Of a stretch of 64,000 bases of DNA, positions 43,197 to 52,434 are shown in pieces; the first letter of the stretch is position 1; every line of letters starts with the position of its first letter. The stretch is from assembly GCF_002027705.1 (NCBI RefSeq), contig NZ_MBTG01000035.1, positions 1 to 64,000 on the forward strand, written 5' to 3'. The position numbers and the translations under genes were made by a program. Below the pieces are notes generated by a model. It was given only the letters and a program-made list of their open reading frames with translations, searched no databases and was not told the origin of the DNA. This stretch comes from Paenibacillus ferrarius (GTDB lineage Bacteria > Bacillota > Bacilli > Paenibacillales > NBRC-103111).

Positions 43197-43628
43197 TTAA
43201 GATTGCCGCTTGTAGGCAAGAGCAAAGTCCAATATTTCCTTCAATCTATCAAAGGATTGCTTATAGTACAAATATCCGATCAAGCACTCAAACGCGGTAC
43301 TGTGCCGGTATTCCAGCACCTCCGCGTTTTTGGCTGTTGTTCCTGATTTGGCATTGCGTCCCCGCTTCACCATGTCAACTTCCTCTTCCGTCAGCATCGG
43401 CATCAAAGCCTCAAGTATCTTAGACTGAGCTTTCGCCGAGACATAGCCTGTCGAGGCTTTATGCAAATGGTTCGGCCGATGATTGGCTCCAGAGATGACA
43501 TATTGCCTGATATAAACCTCATACACAGCATCCCCAATATAGGCCAAAACTAAAGGGTTCAGCAAATGCGGGCTCTTCGAAGGCGGGAAAACAAACAGGT
43601 TGGCATTTTCAGTAGAGATTTCGCTCAT
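43197..43628 (-). CDS. mrnC: Mini-ribonuclease III
   Basis: RNase III catalytic domain only (143 aa), without a dsRNA-binding domain. Catalytic motif L-A-Y-I-G-D-A-V-Y-E-V-Y with its Asp, and a C-terminal E-C-L-I-G-Y-L-Y acidic motif. It matures 23S rRNA ends. The start overlaps the cysS stop by 4 bp. Confidence 0.93.
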   Translation of the reverse strand: MSEISTENANLFVFPPSKSPHLLNPLVLAYIGDAVYEVYIRQYVISGANHRPNHLHKASTGYVSAKAQSKILEALMPMLTEEEVDMVKRGRNAKSGTTAKNAEVLEYRHSTAFECLIGYLYYKQSFDRLKEILDFALAYKRQS

Positions 43629-45025
43629 TTGCGGCGCCAGCGTATTCCTTGTGGTGTATCCTCTAGGAATATCCCTTTCTCCGTGAGCAGATCGCGGATT
43701 TCATCGGCACGCGCCCAGTTCTTGGACTTGCGTGCTTCTGTTCGATCAACAATCAATTGTTCGATTTCTTCATCCAACAGCTCGTCGGCTTGCTGCGAGA
43801 GAATGCCCAGTGTTTGATCAAAAGCTTGCAATTGATCGATGAAAAGTTGCAGTACGCCTGCATGCACCCGCTCCTGCTGCAGATAGAGATTCGCTTCGGC
43901 AACCAGATCGAAAACAGCGGTAATGGCATCCGGCGTGTTGAAATCATCATTCATTTTATCCGTAAATTGCTTGGCAATCGCAGCTAGACGATCCGTTATC
44001 GCCGGATCCACTTCACTGGAATCGGACGCGGTAGCTAGACGATATTTCAAATTATCGTAGGCATTCTGAATCCGCTCCAAAGCATTTGAAGCTTGCTTCA
44101 GGCTTTCATCACTGAAGTTCAGCGGATTGCGGTAATGCGCGGATAACATAAAGAAGCGGAACACTTCCGGCTTAATTTGCTGCACTAAATCGCGAATCAG
44201 AATACCGTTGCCCAGCGATTTGGACATTTTTTCGTTATCGATATTCAGGAAAGCATTATGCATCCAATAGTTAGCCATGGGCTTACCCGTCACGGCTTCA
44301 GTCTGAGCAATTTCACACTCATGATGCGGGAATGTCAGATCGAACCCGCCGCCGTGAATATCAATCGTTTCACCCAAATATTTGCGAACCATGGCCGAGC
44401 ATTCAATATGCCAGCCTGGGCGACCATGCCCCCAAGGGCTATCCCAAGAAATCTCTCCTGGCTTCGCCGCTTTCCAGAGAACGAAATCCTGCGGATTCTC
44501 TTTGCGATCGTCCACTTCAATACGGATGCCGTATTGGAGCTCTTCCAGATTCTGATTCGACAGTTTGCCATAGTCGGCAAATTTGTTCGTACGGTAGTAA
44601 ACGTCGCCGCGAGCTTCATAAGCGAAGTCTTTCTCCACAAGAGCAGCAATGAAATCAATGATTTCCTGGATGTTCTCCGTTACGCGCGGATTCATGCTGG
44701 CATCGTGAACGCCGAGCTTAGAGATATCTTCTAAGAAGGCTTGGATGAACGTCTCTGCCAGCTCAGGAACCGAAACCGCCAACTCCTCGGCTTTGCGAAT
44801 CATTTTATCATCCACGTCGGTAAAGTTCGTAATGTAATTGACTTCATACTGCTGAGACTCTAGATAGCGGCGTACAACATCAAAAAAGATAACCGGACGG
44901 CCATTCCCAATATGAATGTAGTTATAGACGGTAGGGCCACATACATACATCTTCACTTTGCCTGGCTCTAGAGGGATGAATTCTTCTTTCTTACGTGTTA
45001 AGGTGTTATACACTTTGAGCGTCAT
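43625..45025 (-). CDS. cysS: Cysteinyl-tRNA synthetase
   Basis: CysRS (466 aa). Zinc Cys in M-Y-V-C-G-P-T, the H-I-G-N class I motif, W-H-I-E-C-S-A-M and K-M-S-K-S-L-G-N. The ATG at 45025 gives the normal family length; a longer frame from 45043 has no ribosome binding site. It overlaps cysE by 20 bp. It is controlled by the T-box upstream of cysE. Confidence 0.96.
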   Translation of the reverse strand: MTLKVYNTLTRKKEEFIPLEPGKVKMYVCGPTVYNYIHIGNGRPVIFFDVVRRYLESQQYEVNYITNFTDVDDKMIRKAEELAVSVPELAETFIQAFLEDISKLGVHDASMNPRVTENIQEIIDFIAALVEKDFAYEARGDVYYRTNKFADYGKLSNQNLEELQYGIRIEVDDRKENPQDFVLWKAAKPGEISWDSPWGHGRPGWHIECSAMVRKYLGETIDIHGGGFDLTFPHHECEIAQTEAVTGKPMANYWMHNAFLNIDNEKMSKSLGNGILIRDLVQQIKPEVFRFFMLSAHYRNPLNFSDESLKQASNALERIQNAYDNLKYRLATASDSSEVDPAITDRLAAIAKQFTDKMNDDFNTPDAITAVFDLVAEANLYLQQERVHAGVLQLFIDQLQAFDQTLGILSQQADELLDEEIEQLIVDRTEARKSKNWARADEIRDLLTEKGIFLEDTPQGIRWRRK

Positions 45026-45677
45026 GTTCTCTCGCTTCTCCATTCTTTGAACGTTCTAGTTCAAGCTGCTCTTTGAGTTCATTGATTTGCTGCTGCAATT
45101 CCTGAAATATATCAATAATCGGATCCGGCAGATTGCCGTGGTCCAAACGATTCACGCGAACGCCATCCCGCTTCACCAGCTTAGCCGGCATTGTGACGAC
45201 AGTACTGTTAGAGGGAACCTCCTGAATAACGACCGCATTAGACCCAATGCGCGAATTCTCGCCCACCAGAAATGATCCCAGAATTTTGGCGCCTGAGCCA
45301 ACAACAACATTGTTGCCAATCGTCGGGTGTCTCTTCCCCTTCTCTTTCCCCGTTCCTCCCAAGGTAACCCCTTGGTAAAGAATAACATCGTCTCCGATTT
45401 CGCAAGTTTCCCCAATCACGACCCCCATGCCATGATCAATAAACAGTCTTCGGCCAATCGTCGCGCCTGGATGAATTTCAATTCCTGTCATGAACCGGCT
45501 CCATTGTGAAATCACACGAGCAATCGTATACAGCCCTCGTTTGTAGAACCAGTGACCTACCCGATGCGCCCAAATCGCATGAAGCCCGGAATACGTAAAC
45601 ACAACTTCAAACCAGCTGCGCGCAGCAGGATCGTTATCGAATACAGCGGAAATATCAGATTTGATGGATGTCCACAT
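45006..45677 (-). CDS. cysE: Serine O-acetyltransferase
   Basis: CysE (223 aa), makes O-acetylserine for cysteine synthesis. A short N-terminal helical domain precedes the left-handed beta-helix hexapeptide repeats, with I-H-P-G-A-x-I-G and D-H-G-M-G-V-V-I-G-E-T (catalytic His). The C-terminal about 50 residues are charged and helical (Q-Q-Q-I-N-E-L-K-E-Q-L). Confidence 0.95.
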   Translation of the reverse strand: MWTSIKSDISAVFDNDPAARSWFEVVFTYSGLHAIWAHRVGHWFYKRGLYTIARVISQWSRFMTGIEIHPGATIGRRLFIDHGMGVVIGETCEIGDDVILYQGVTLGGTGKEKGKRHPTIGNNVVVGSGAKILGSFLVGENSRIGSNAVVIQEVPSNSTVVTMPAKLVKRDGVRVNRLDHGNLPDPIIDIFQELQQQINELKEQLELERSKNGEAREHDAQSV

Positions 45678-45704
45678 GCTCTCACCTTCTCGCTTCTCAA
45701 TAGA

Positions 45705-45965
45705 AAATCATGCAAAAAAGCCCCCGCAGCCATATGGCTGCAGAGGCGTAGTTATCGCGGTTCCACTCTGCTTGGTGACTCGGAAGTCTCCCAACTTAGG
45801 TTCCCGTAACGTGGGTACTCCGGCTGCGCCTACCCTACTCTTGCGAGGATTCGGCGCGGCAGCTCCCAGGTGCATTTCCGGTTAGCGGGATTGGATAACT
45901 CACAGCCGAAGCCGCTAGGCCTCGATTATCCTCTCTGATAAATCCCAAATTAAACGTACTCTCCT
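45705..45965 (-). promoter_or_regulatory. T-box riboswitch, cysteine-specific, for cysE-cysS
   Basis: The conserved T-box AGAGTGGAACCGCG is at 45769-45756. It is followed by a terminator hairpin and six T residues (45747-45714) ending 37 nt before cysE. Upstream, the specifier loop context G-G-A-A-A-TGC-A-C-C places the codon TGC (Cys) at 45874-45872. Uncharged tRNA-Cys would stabilise the antiterminator and switch on cysE-cysS and probably mrnC and rlmB. The spacer between gltX and cysE (45678-46013) holds little else. Confidence 0.92.
45714..45747 (-). terminator. T-box attenuator terminator
   Basis: On the minus strand GCCTCTGCAGCCATATGGCT leads into GCGGGGGC and a run of six T. It is the alternative structure to the antiterminator containing the T-box. 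Confidence 0.85.
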
Positions 45966-46013
45966 GATCATCGCATTGCGTATTAGATTCAGTATAGCGA
46001 AAAGAAACTTGCT

Positions 46014-47468
46014 TTACAATAAGTTCCTTAGACGTGAAGCGACTTTTTCTTTGCCCAGCAGGTAAAGAGACACATTCAGATCGGGCCCATGCACTTGTCC
46101 TGTCAGTGCGGAACGGATGGACATGAAGAGCTGCTTCCCTTTAAATCCTGTATCTTTCTGCACTTGTTTCAACAAAGCGGGAATAGCTTCTACCGTGAAG
46201 GCTTCCGCCTGCTCCACTTGGGTCAGGAAACTCGCCAATACCACAGGGACGTGCTCTTCTTTGAGCACAGCCGCCGCTTCCTCATCAATGACAAGCTCAT
46301 CTTTGAAGAAGATGCTCGAGAGTTCAACAATCTCAGCCGCGTAGCGCATTCTGTCTTGATTAAGGCCTACGAGCGCCGTAACCCAAGCTTCCTTCGCTTC
46401 ATCCAACTCCGATTGAATATAACCAGCTTTATGCAGATGCGGCTTGCATAATTCCACTACGCGCGCGAGTGGCGTTTTCTTCAAATACGCATTGTTCATC
46501 CAATTCAATTTATCCATATCAAACACAGCCGGACTTTTGGATACGCGATCCAAGTCGAACTGGGCAATCAATTCTTCTTTGGTGAAGATCTCTTCTTCGC
46601 CGCCCGGAGACCAGCCCAGCAGAGCAATGAAGTTAACAACCGCTTCCGGCAGGTAGCCAAGCTCTCTATACTGCTCAATGAACTGGATGATGGACTCATC
46701 CCGCTTGCTCATTTTCTTGCGGTCTGGATTCAAGATCAACGCCAGATGTGCAAAGTCAGGAACAGGAAGCCCGAGCGCTTCATACATCAGAATTTGCCTT
46801 GGTGTATTGGACAGATGCTCTTCGCCGCGAATAACGAGATTGATTTTCATCAAGTGGTCATCCACAATGACAGCAAAATTATACGTAGGAATCCCGTCTG
46901 GACGCGCAATAATGAAATCGCCGATGCCATTGGATTCAAATTCAACATGCTCCCGCACTTTGTCCTCGATTTCAATTATACGGTCTGCCGGCACACGGAA
47001 ACGGGTAGATGGCTTGCGTCCTTCTGCTTGGTGCGCAGCGATCTGCTCTGGCGTTAAATGACGGCACTTTCCGGAGTAGCCGCCCATCTCACCGCTCGCT
47101 TCTTGCTCAGCCCGCTCCTGCTCCAAATCGGCTTCTGAACAATAGCAAGGGTACGCATGCCCGCTCTGCAGCAATTGATCTAGATAAGTTTGGTAAATGT
47201 CCAAACGCTCCATTTGACGATAAGGACCGTAGGGACCTCCAATATCTACGCTCTCATCCCATTCCAAACCCAGCCATCTCAGACCATTCAGTTGATCCTC
47301 GATCCCAGACTCCTTATGACGGGTTTGATCCGTGTCTTCGAAGCGCACTACAAAAGCACCGCCATGGCGGCGCGCCAGCAAATAATCGAACAATGCCGTA
47401 CGGGCACCGCCAATATGTAAATGCCCGGTCGGACTAGGTGCATAACGCACACGTAAAGGTTGATTCAT
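46014..47468 (-). CDS. gltX: Glutamyl-tRNA synthetase
   Basis: GluRS (484 aa), class I, probably the non-discriminating form usual in Firmicutes (inference). P-S-P-T-G-H-L-H-I-G-G-A-R-T (HIGH region) and K-M-S-K-R-D (KMSKS) are present, as is a C-Y-C ... C-R-H zinc-site region (about 105-130). It is upstream of the T-box, so it is not under cysteine control. Confidence 0.96.
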   Translation of the reverse strand: MNQPLRVRYAPSPTGHLHIGGARTALFDYLLARRHGGAFVVRFEDTDQTRHKESGIEDQLNGLRWLGLEWDESVDIGGPYGPYRQMERLDIYQTYLDQLLQSGHAYPCYCSEADLEQERAEQEASGEMGGYSGKCRHLTPEQIAAHQAEGRKPSTRFRVPADRIIEIEDKVREHVEFESNGIGDFIIARPDGIPTYNFAVIVDDHLMKINLVIRGEEHLSNTPRQILMYEALGLPVPDFAHLALILNPDRKKMSKRDESIIQFIEQYRELGYLPEAVVNFIALLGWSPGGEEEIFTKEELIAQFDLDRVSKSPAVFDMDKLNWMNNAYLKKTPLARVVELCKPHLHKAGYIQSELDEAKEAWVTALVGLNQDRMRYAAEIVELSSIFFKDELVIDEEAAAVLKEEHVPVVLASFLTQVEQAEAFTVEAIPALLKQVQKDTGFKGKQLFMSIRSALTGQVHGPDLNVSLYLLGKEKVASRLRNLL

Positions 47469-47503
47469 GACTGTTATCTCCTCTTATCCCCAATTAATAC
47501 CTG

Positions 47504-47989
47504 CTATTCTAGCACATCTCGAATTAAACAAACAACCGATTGCGCAGCAATGCCTTCTCCACGCCCTGCGAAACCAAGCTGCTCCGTCGTCGTTGCCTTC
47601 ACATTGACTTGCTCCGGCTTAGCTTCAAGCGCCTCGGCGATAATTTCAACCATTTGCGGAATATAAGGCGCCATCTTTGGCTTCTGGGCAATAATCGTGG
47701 AGTCGATATTCCCCAAATGATAACCTTTGTCTCTAGCCAGCTGCCAAACCTGTTTCAGCAGAACTAAGCTGTCCGCATCTTTGAACTCTGCAGCCGTATC
47801 TGGGAAATGCTTCCCGATATCGCCTAAGCCCAGCGCGCCCAGAACCGCATCGCTGATCGCATGAAGCAGAACATCCGCATCCGAATGCCCCAGCAATCCT
47901 TTGTCATAAGGAATCGTCACGCCTCCAATAATACACTTGCGGCCTTCAACCAATTGATGAACATCAAATCCTTGTCCTACGCGAATCAT
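47504..47989 (-). CDS. ispF: 2-C-methyl-D-erythritol 2,4-cyclodiphosphate synthase
   Basis: IspF (161 aa) of the MEP isoprenoid pathway. Metal site G-F-D-V-H and G-H-S-D-A-D-V-L-L-H-A-I-S-D-A, followed by G-D-I-G-x-H-F-P-D. Its start overlaps the ispD stop by 4 bp, so the two consecutive-pathway genes are coupled. Confidence 0.96.
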   Translation of the reverse strand: MIRVGQGFDVHQLVEGRKCIIGGVTIPYDKGLLGHSDADVLLHAISDAVLGALGLGDIGKHFPDTAAEFKDADSLVLLKQVWQLARDKGYHLGNIDSTIIAQKPKMAPYIPQMVEIIAEALEAKPEQVNVKATTTEQLGFAGRGEGIAAQSVVCLIRDVLE

Positions 47990-48690
47990 AGCTGTCCCTC
48001 TCCCCTAACATGATTTAAAATCCACTCCGCCCAAGGCAGATCTTCCGGTGTCGTAATCTTGATATTGTAGTAATCCCCTTCAACTACATGTACCGTTGTA
48101 CCGAGCCGTTCTACCAGCATAGCATCATCTGTCCCTATAAAGCTCTCTTGGGATGCGCGCTCATGCGCCTCCTGCAGGAGGGAAAGCCGAAAAGCTTGCG
48201 GCGTTTGGATCGCCCACAAGCTTCGTCTATCTGGTGTAGATTGAATTCGTTTTGCGGAATCTACGACTTTAATTGTATCTTTTACAGGTACGGCCAGCAC
48301 GGCTGCATCTTGTTCCTTCGCCTTTTCCAAGCAATCGAACACATGTTCTTTTTTGACGAATGGCCGAACACCATCATGAACGAGCACCCAATCGGTCCCC
48401 TGTTGTAAGGAGTCCAGCCCCCGCCTAACGGAATCTTGACGCTCAGCGCCGCCTGCTAGCACATGAGTGGTCTTAGACAGCCCATAGTCCTGTACATAGC
48501 CTCTACAGCGATCTAGGTCGTGTTCCCCGACCACCAGAATGATTTCATGCACTTCCTGTATGTTTTGAAATAATTGCAAGGTATGTACCAGAATTGGCTT
48601 CTGACCCAGTTGTAAGTATTGCTTACTTTCAGCCGTTCCCATGCGCGAGCCCTTGCCCGCCGCCACGATGATAACCCCTAGCTTCCCCAT
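47986..48690 (-). CDS. ispD: 2-C-methyl-D-erythritol 4-phosphate cytidylyltransferase
   Basis: IspD (234 aa). CTP-binding A-A-G-K-G-S-R-M-G (about 11-19), V-H-D-G-V-R-P-F, and T-D-D-A-M-L-V-E. It makes CDP-ME in the MEP pathway; coupled to ispF. Confidence 0.96.
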   Translation of the reverse strand: MGKLGVIIVAAGKGSRMGTAESKQYLQLGQKPILVHTLQLFQNIQEVHEIILVVGEHDLDRCRGYVQDYGLSKTTHVLAGGAERQDSVRRGLDSLQQGTDWVLVHDGVRPFVKKEHVFDCLEKAKEQDAAVLAVPVKDTIKVVDSAKRIQSTPDRRSLWAIQTPQAFRLSLLQEAHERASQESFIGTDDAMLVERLGTTVHVVEGDYYNIKITTPEDLPWAEWILNHVRGEGQL

Positions 48691-48804
48691 AAGTCCTCCA
48701 ACTACACGCTCTCATCCGAAAGCTTTCTTTCGTAAGCATATGCCCAAGGTTAAACGACCTCCGTCGTCCTTCTAGCTATGTTACATCTCCTTATCATACT
48801 GGTT

Positions 48805-49872
48805 TTACTGCGCTTTTTCCAATAGTTTTGGTTTCGCGAAGATCATTCGGCCCGCCGACGTCTGCAGCACACTTGTGACCATCACCTCAAGCGTCATGCC
48901 AATGAATTCGCGCCCGCCTTCGACTACGATCATCGTACCATCATCCAGATAAGCGACACCTTGTCCATGCTCCTTGCCGTCTTTAATGACTTGAACGATA
49001 ATTTCTTCCCCAGGAAGAACAACAGGCTTCACAGCATTAGCCAGATCATTAATGTTGAGAACCGATACGCCTTGCAATTCACACACTTTATTCAAATTAA
49101 AATCGTTCGTAATTACTTTGCCTTGCAATACCTTGGCTAGACGGACCAGCTTGCTGTCTACCTCCGATATTTCTTCGAAATCTCCTTCATAAATAAGGAC
49201 CTTCACTTCAAGTTCTTTTTGAATTTTGTTTAAAATGTCCAAGCCGCGGCGGCCGCGATTCCGCTTGAGTAGATCCGATGAATCCGCAATATGCTGCAAT
49301 TCTTCGAGAACAAACTCCGGAATGACCAGCGTCCCTTCGATAAAGCCTGTTTTGCAAATATCTGCGATTCTTCCGTCAATAATGACACTTGTATCCAAAA
49401 TCTTGTGTTCCTCATACGGACGATGCGTCTGCTTCTCCGGTCCAGTTGACCGACTTTTCACGATTATTTGCACCAATTCTTCCCGTTTGTTGTACCCAAT
49501 ACGGAAACCCATCACAGCCAATACCGCCGAAACGATAAACGGTACAAACGGACCTGCCCCCTTCACCTGCTCAAGCACAGGGAACACCATTACCGATATA
49601 AGCAATCCAATGACCAATCCAAGGGTCCCTGAGAGCAAATCTGAGACGGGGATATCCGCAACGTTCTTCTCTCCCTTCATCAAGAGCTTCATGCCTTGAC
49701 TGGCCACCCATGCTGAAAAAAAGAACATCACAACCGCACACAAACTATTAATCCAAATTCCTTTACCCGCTTCACTTATGAATCCTGTCGTTCGAAAGAT
49801 CGTATCGCTCCATCCATAACCTAAACTGCCACCCATGATTGCCAAAATGAATTGTACCCATTTCCTCATCAT
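48805..49872 (-). CDS. PIN/TRAM domain membrane protein (YacL family)
   Basis: Protein of 355 aa. Four hydrophobic segments fill the first about 130 residues. A PIN nuclease-like domain follows, starting L-D-T-S-V-I-I-D-G-R-I-A-D-I, with E-E-L-Q-x-I-A-D, R-G-R-R-G-L-D and T-N-D-F-N-L-N acidic residues, and then a C-terminal TRAM domain (G-Q-G-V-A-Y-L-D-D-G-T-M). Homologues of B. subtilis YacL are always near disA-ispD, but their substrate is unknown. GGGGGTG lies 5 nt before the ATG pair. Confidence 0.9.
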   Translation of the reverse strand: MMRKWVQFILAIMGGSLGYGWSDTIFRTTGFISEAGKGIWINSLCAVVMFFFSAWVASQGMKLLMKGEKNVADIPVSDLLSGTLGLVIGLLISVMVFPVLEQVKGAGPFVPFIVSAVLAVMGFRIGYNKREELVQIIVKSRSTGPEKQTHRPYEEHKILDTSVIIDGRIADICKTGFIEGTLVIPEFVLEELQHIADSSDLLKRNRGRRGLDILNKIQKELEVKVLIYEGDFEEISEVDSKLVRLAKVLQGKVITNDFNLNKVCELQGVSVLNINDLANAVKPVVLPGEEIIVQVIKDGKEHGQGVAYLDDGTMIVVEGGREFIGMTLEVMVTSVLQTSAGRMIFAKPKLLEKAQ

Positions 49873-50028
49873 AGATTCACCCCCTAATCAACTTGTTGAT
49901 AAATGCTTTATTACAATTATGTTCCAATTTCTCCAACGTTAATCACTTCTTCATATGGAAAATTGAAAAATTAGAGGGCTTCCTTTATAATGAAATTGGA
50001 AGTTACCAACACACCCGAGGTGGATGGA

Positions 50029-50424
50029 ATGAGCTCCTTGACTTTAAAGCAGTTTCAAGATCAAGTATCCGAATTGTTACTCCGTCACCGAAGTCTGCTT
50101 GACGTTCTATCCAAATTTCAACAGTCAGGCGCAGCTGCTAATCGTTCCGTGGTGAAATCCATTACCGAATGTGGATGTATTCAGGTTCATGCGGCCAAGC
50201 AAGAGTATCATCCTGAGATGACTTTAAACGAAGCCAAGGATGTGCTCGGCACTCATGTAACAGGACACTTATGTGAACAATGCATCGAAGTTGTGAGTAA
50301 TGAGCTGGGCAGGAACTTGTTCTATATGTCCGCACTAAGCAACATTCTTGACATCAATTTGGAACAAGTCGTTGAGAACGAATCTAAGAAATGCACAACC
50401 TTAGGACTTTTTAACATGTCATGA
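50029..50424 (+). CDS. Small four-cysteine protein of unknown function
   Basis: Protein of 131 aa, on the plus strand against its neighbours. The helical first half (T-L-K-Q-F-Q-D-Q-V-S-E-L-L-L-R-H) is followed by an E-C-G-C motif (about 55-58) and then H-L-C-E-Q-C (about 94-99). The two cysteine pairs could bind one metal ion. I believe such proteins are conserved beside the YacL-like gene in Paenibacillus and occur in clostridia, sometimes labelled DUF1573, but this is from memory. The start at 50029 is fixed by GAGGTGG 5 nt upstream; an in-frame ATG at 49990 has none. Confidence 0.8.
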   Translation: MSSLTLKQFQDQVSELLLRHRSLLDVLSKFQQSGAAANRSVVKSITECGCIQVHAAKQEYHPEMTLNEAKDVLGTHVTGHLCEQCIEVVSNELGRNLFYMSALSNILDINLEQVVENESKKCTTLGLFNMS

Positions 50425-50434
50425 ACAACGTAAA

Positions 50435-50484
50435 AAAAGCATTTATTTCCTTTCTGAGTTATCAGAAGAAAATAAATGCTTTTT
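50435..50484. terminator. Bidirectional terminator between the four-Cys gene and pssA
   Basis: A 14-bp AT-rich stem (AAAAGCATTTATTT and AAATAAATGCTTTT) with flanking A- and T-tracts lies between convergent genes. Confidence 0.88.
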
Positions 50485-50500
50485 ATTTTCGTATTAAGAT

Positions 50501-51250
50501 CTAGAGATCGGATTTAACGGACTTGGAATCGTCCATTCCGCGTCTTTTGTTCTTTCTGCGCAGACGGATGAAGAATCCATCAACGTTTTTTTTTAAGCCG
50601 TATAGCGCGTACCCTAACAAAGGTACGAAAATCATTTTGGAAATGGATTCTGGCCATTTGATTGCAATAAGAATGGCTATAGCAACGATAATAGGTGTAA
50701 TCCAAATGGCTGCTTTGGGAATGCCCGCTTTCTTGAAGTTCGGGTATTTCACAGTACTTACCATCAAGTAGGATAACATAATCGTACTGGCTAGAAGCAC
50801 ATACACGTTAATTTCGTTCACGAACAAAGCCAGTGTACAGAGCACGCCCCCTGCAGCTGGAATCGGAAGACCGATGAAATAGCCAGGTGTGCCGGCAACA
50901 ACATTAAAGCGAGCCAAACGGAGTGCTCCACAAATCGGGAAGATCGCGGTAACAATCCATGCAAACGCCGGGCTGATAACGCTCGGATCATTGAATGCAA
51001 CAACATACATGATAAATGCAGGTGCTACACCGAAGGAAATCACGTCAGACAGCGAATCTAATTCTTTACCAAACTCACTCTGGGCGTTTAACGCTCTAGC
51101 TACCCGTCCATCCAGACCATCCAGCAGCATAGCGACAATGACGAGCACTGCTGCAACACCATGTTCACCGCTAAAAGCAAGAATAATTGACAGAACGCCT
51201 AGGAATAAGTTCCCTACTGTAAAAAGACTGGGAATCGATTTCGTTAACAT
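50501..51250 (-). CDS. pssA: CDP-diacylglycerol-serine O-phosphatidyltransferase
   Basis: Phosphatidylserine synthase (249 aa), about seven membrane helices. The CDP-alcohol phosphotransferase signature D-G-x(2)-A-R-x(8)-G-x(3)-D-x(3)-D is seen as D-G-R-V-A-R ... F-G-K-E-L-D-S-L-S-D (about 45-70). The cytosolic C-terminus is Arg/Lys-rich. AGAGGTGG precedes the ATG. It is close to disA in the same direction. Confidence 0.93.
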   Translation of the reverse strand: MLTKSIPSLFTVGNLFLGVLSIILAFSGEHGVAAVLVIVAMLLDGLDGRVARALNAQSEFGKELDSLSDVISFGVAPAFIMYVVAFNDPSVISPAFAWIVTAIFPICGALRLARFNVVAGTPGYFIGLPIPAAGGVLCTLALFVNEINVYVLLASTIMLSYLMVSTVKYPNFKKAGIPKAAIWITPIIVAIAILIAIKWPESISKMIFVPLLGYALYGLKKNVDGFFIRLRRKNKRRGMDDSKSVKSDL

Positions 51251-51354
51251 ATGTTTTTGTCCACCTCTGAATTTACTATACCCTAATCTAGACTTAATAA
51301 AACCTGATTGACTTCACAAAACCTCAACATTGATACTTTATGATTGTATCCAGT

Positions 51355-52434
51355 TTAAATATGTCTGTCAATGAAGACTTGTTCCTGAATCCTCTTGAGA
51401 CCTTCCTTAATGGCGCGGGCTCTCACTTCTCCGATTCCGTCAACTTCATCCAATTCTTCAATTGTCGCCATCATCATGTGTGGCAGGTAACCGAACTTCT
51501 CGACCAAGTTAGCAATAATAATCGAGGGCAGCCGCGGTATTTTCCCAAGAATCCGGAAGCCGCGAGGCGATACGGGTTCTTCGACAATGGAATTCGTATG
51601 CGGATAACCGAGTAACCGGATAATCTGGTGCGGCTCCAGCAGCTCATCCGAAGATAACCGCTTTAATCCGGCTTGCATATCTTTGACGCGATCTTCTGAT
51701 AATTCTCTTACATAATCTTTTACGAGCAAACGCGCTTCAAGTTCCGCGTTGCCCACAAGTTCTTCCAATTGCATGCTGATGAGGCGTCCTTCATTCCCCA
51801 ATTCATTAATATATCGATTGATCTCCGCTTTAATGCGTAAAACCATCTCGAACCGAGCAATAACATTCGTCACATCATGAAGAGTTACAAGCTCCTCAAA
51901 CTCTGATGCGCTAAGATTGGTCAACGACTGATCGAGTACAACCTTGTAGCGTTCCAACGTTTGAATCGCTTGATTCGCCTTCGTTAGAATGACACCAATA
52001 TCCTTCAACGCATAGCGCAAATTGCCTTGGTATAGGGTAATGACATTCCTCCGCTGCGAAATGGAGACGACTAATTTGTTCGTTTGTTTCGCAACACGTT
52101 CAGCTGTCCGGTGTCTAATTCCTGTCTCCGATGAAGAGATGGAGGAATCAGGAATTAATTGTGTGTTCGCATAGAGAATTCGTTTGATGTCTTCACTTAA
52201 TATAATCGCGCCATCCATCTTGGCAAGCTCATATAAATAATTGGGGGAGAAGTCGCAATCGATGGAGAAACCGCCATCTACGATTTCTCTGACCTCCGCA
52301 CTATAGCCAACAACAAGAAGTCCACCCGTTTTGGCGCGTAGGACATTCTCCAAACCATCGCGGAACGGTGTACCGGGTGCTACCATTTGCAGCAGCTGGC
52401 TCATGACGTCTCGCTTTATCTCTTCTTTACTCAT
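51355..52434 (-). CDS. disA: DNA integrity scanning diadenylate cyclase DisA
   Basis: DisA (359 aa) makes c-di-AMP and pauses at branched DNA. The DAC domain holds M-D-G-A-I-I-L and G-I-R-H-R-T-A-E-R (DGA and RHR motifs). A helical linker and a C-terminal HhH DNA-binding domain (I-E-E-L-D-E-V-D-G-I-G-E-V-R-A) follow. The ATG overlaps the stop codon of the decayed radA fragment. The old radA-disA coupling is thus still visible, although a terminator now separates disA from the working radA. Confidence 0.96.
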   Translation of the reverse strand: MSKEEIKRDVMSQLLQMVAPGTPFRDGLENVLRAKTGGLLVVGYSAEVREIVDGGFSIDCDFSPNYLYELAKMDGAIILSEDIKRILYANTQLIPDSSISSSETGIRHRTAERVAKQTNKLVVSISQRRNVITLYQGNLRYALKDIGVILTKANQAIQTLERYKVVLDQSLTNLSASEFEELVTLHDVTNVIARFEMVLRIKAEINRYINELGNEGRLISMQLEELVGNAELEARLLVKDYVRELSEDRVKDMQAGLKRLSSDELLEPHQIIRLLGYPHTNSIVEEPVSPRGFRILGKIPRLPSIIIANLVEKFGYLPHMMMATIEELDEVDGIGEVRARAIKEGLKRIQEQVFIDRHI

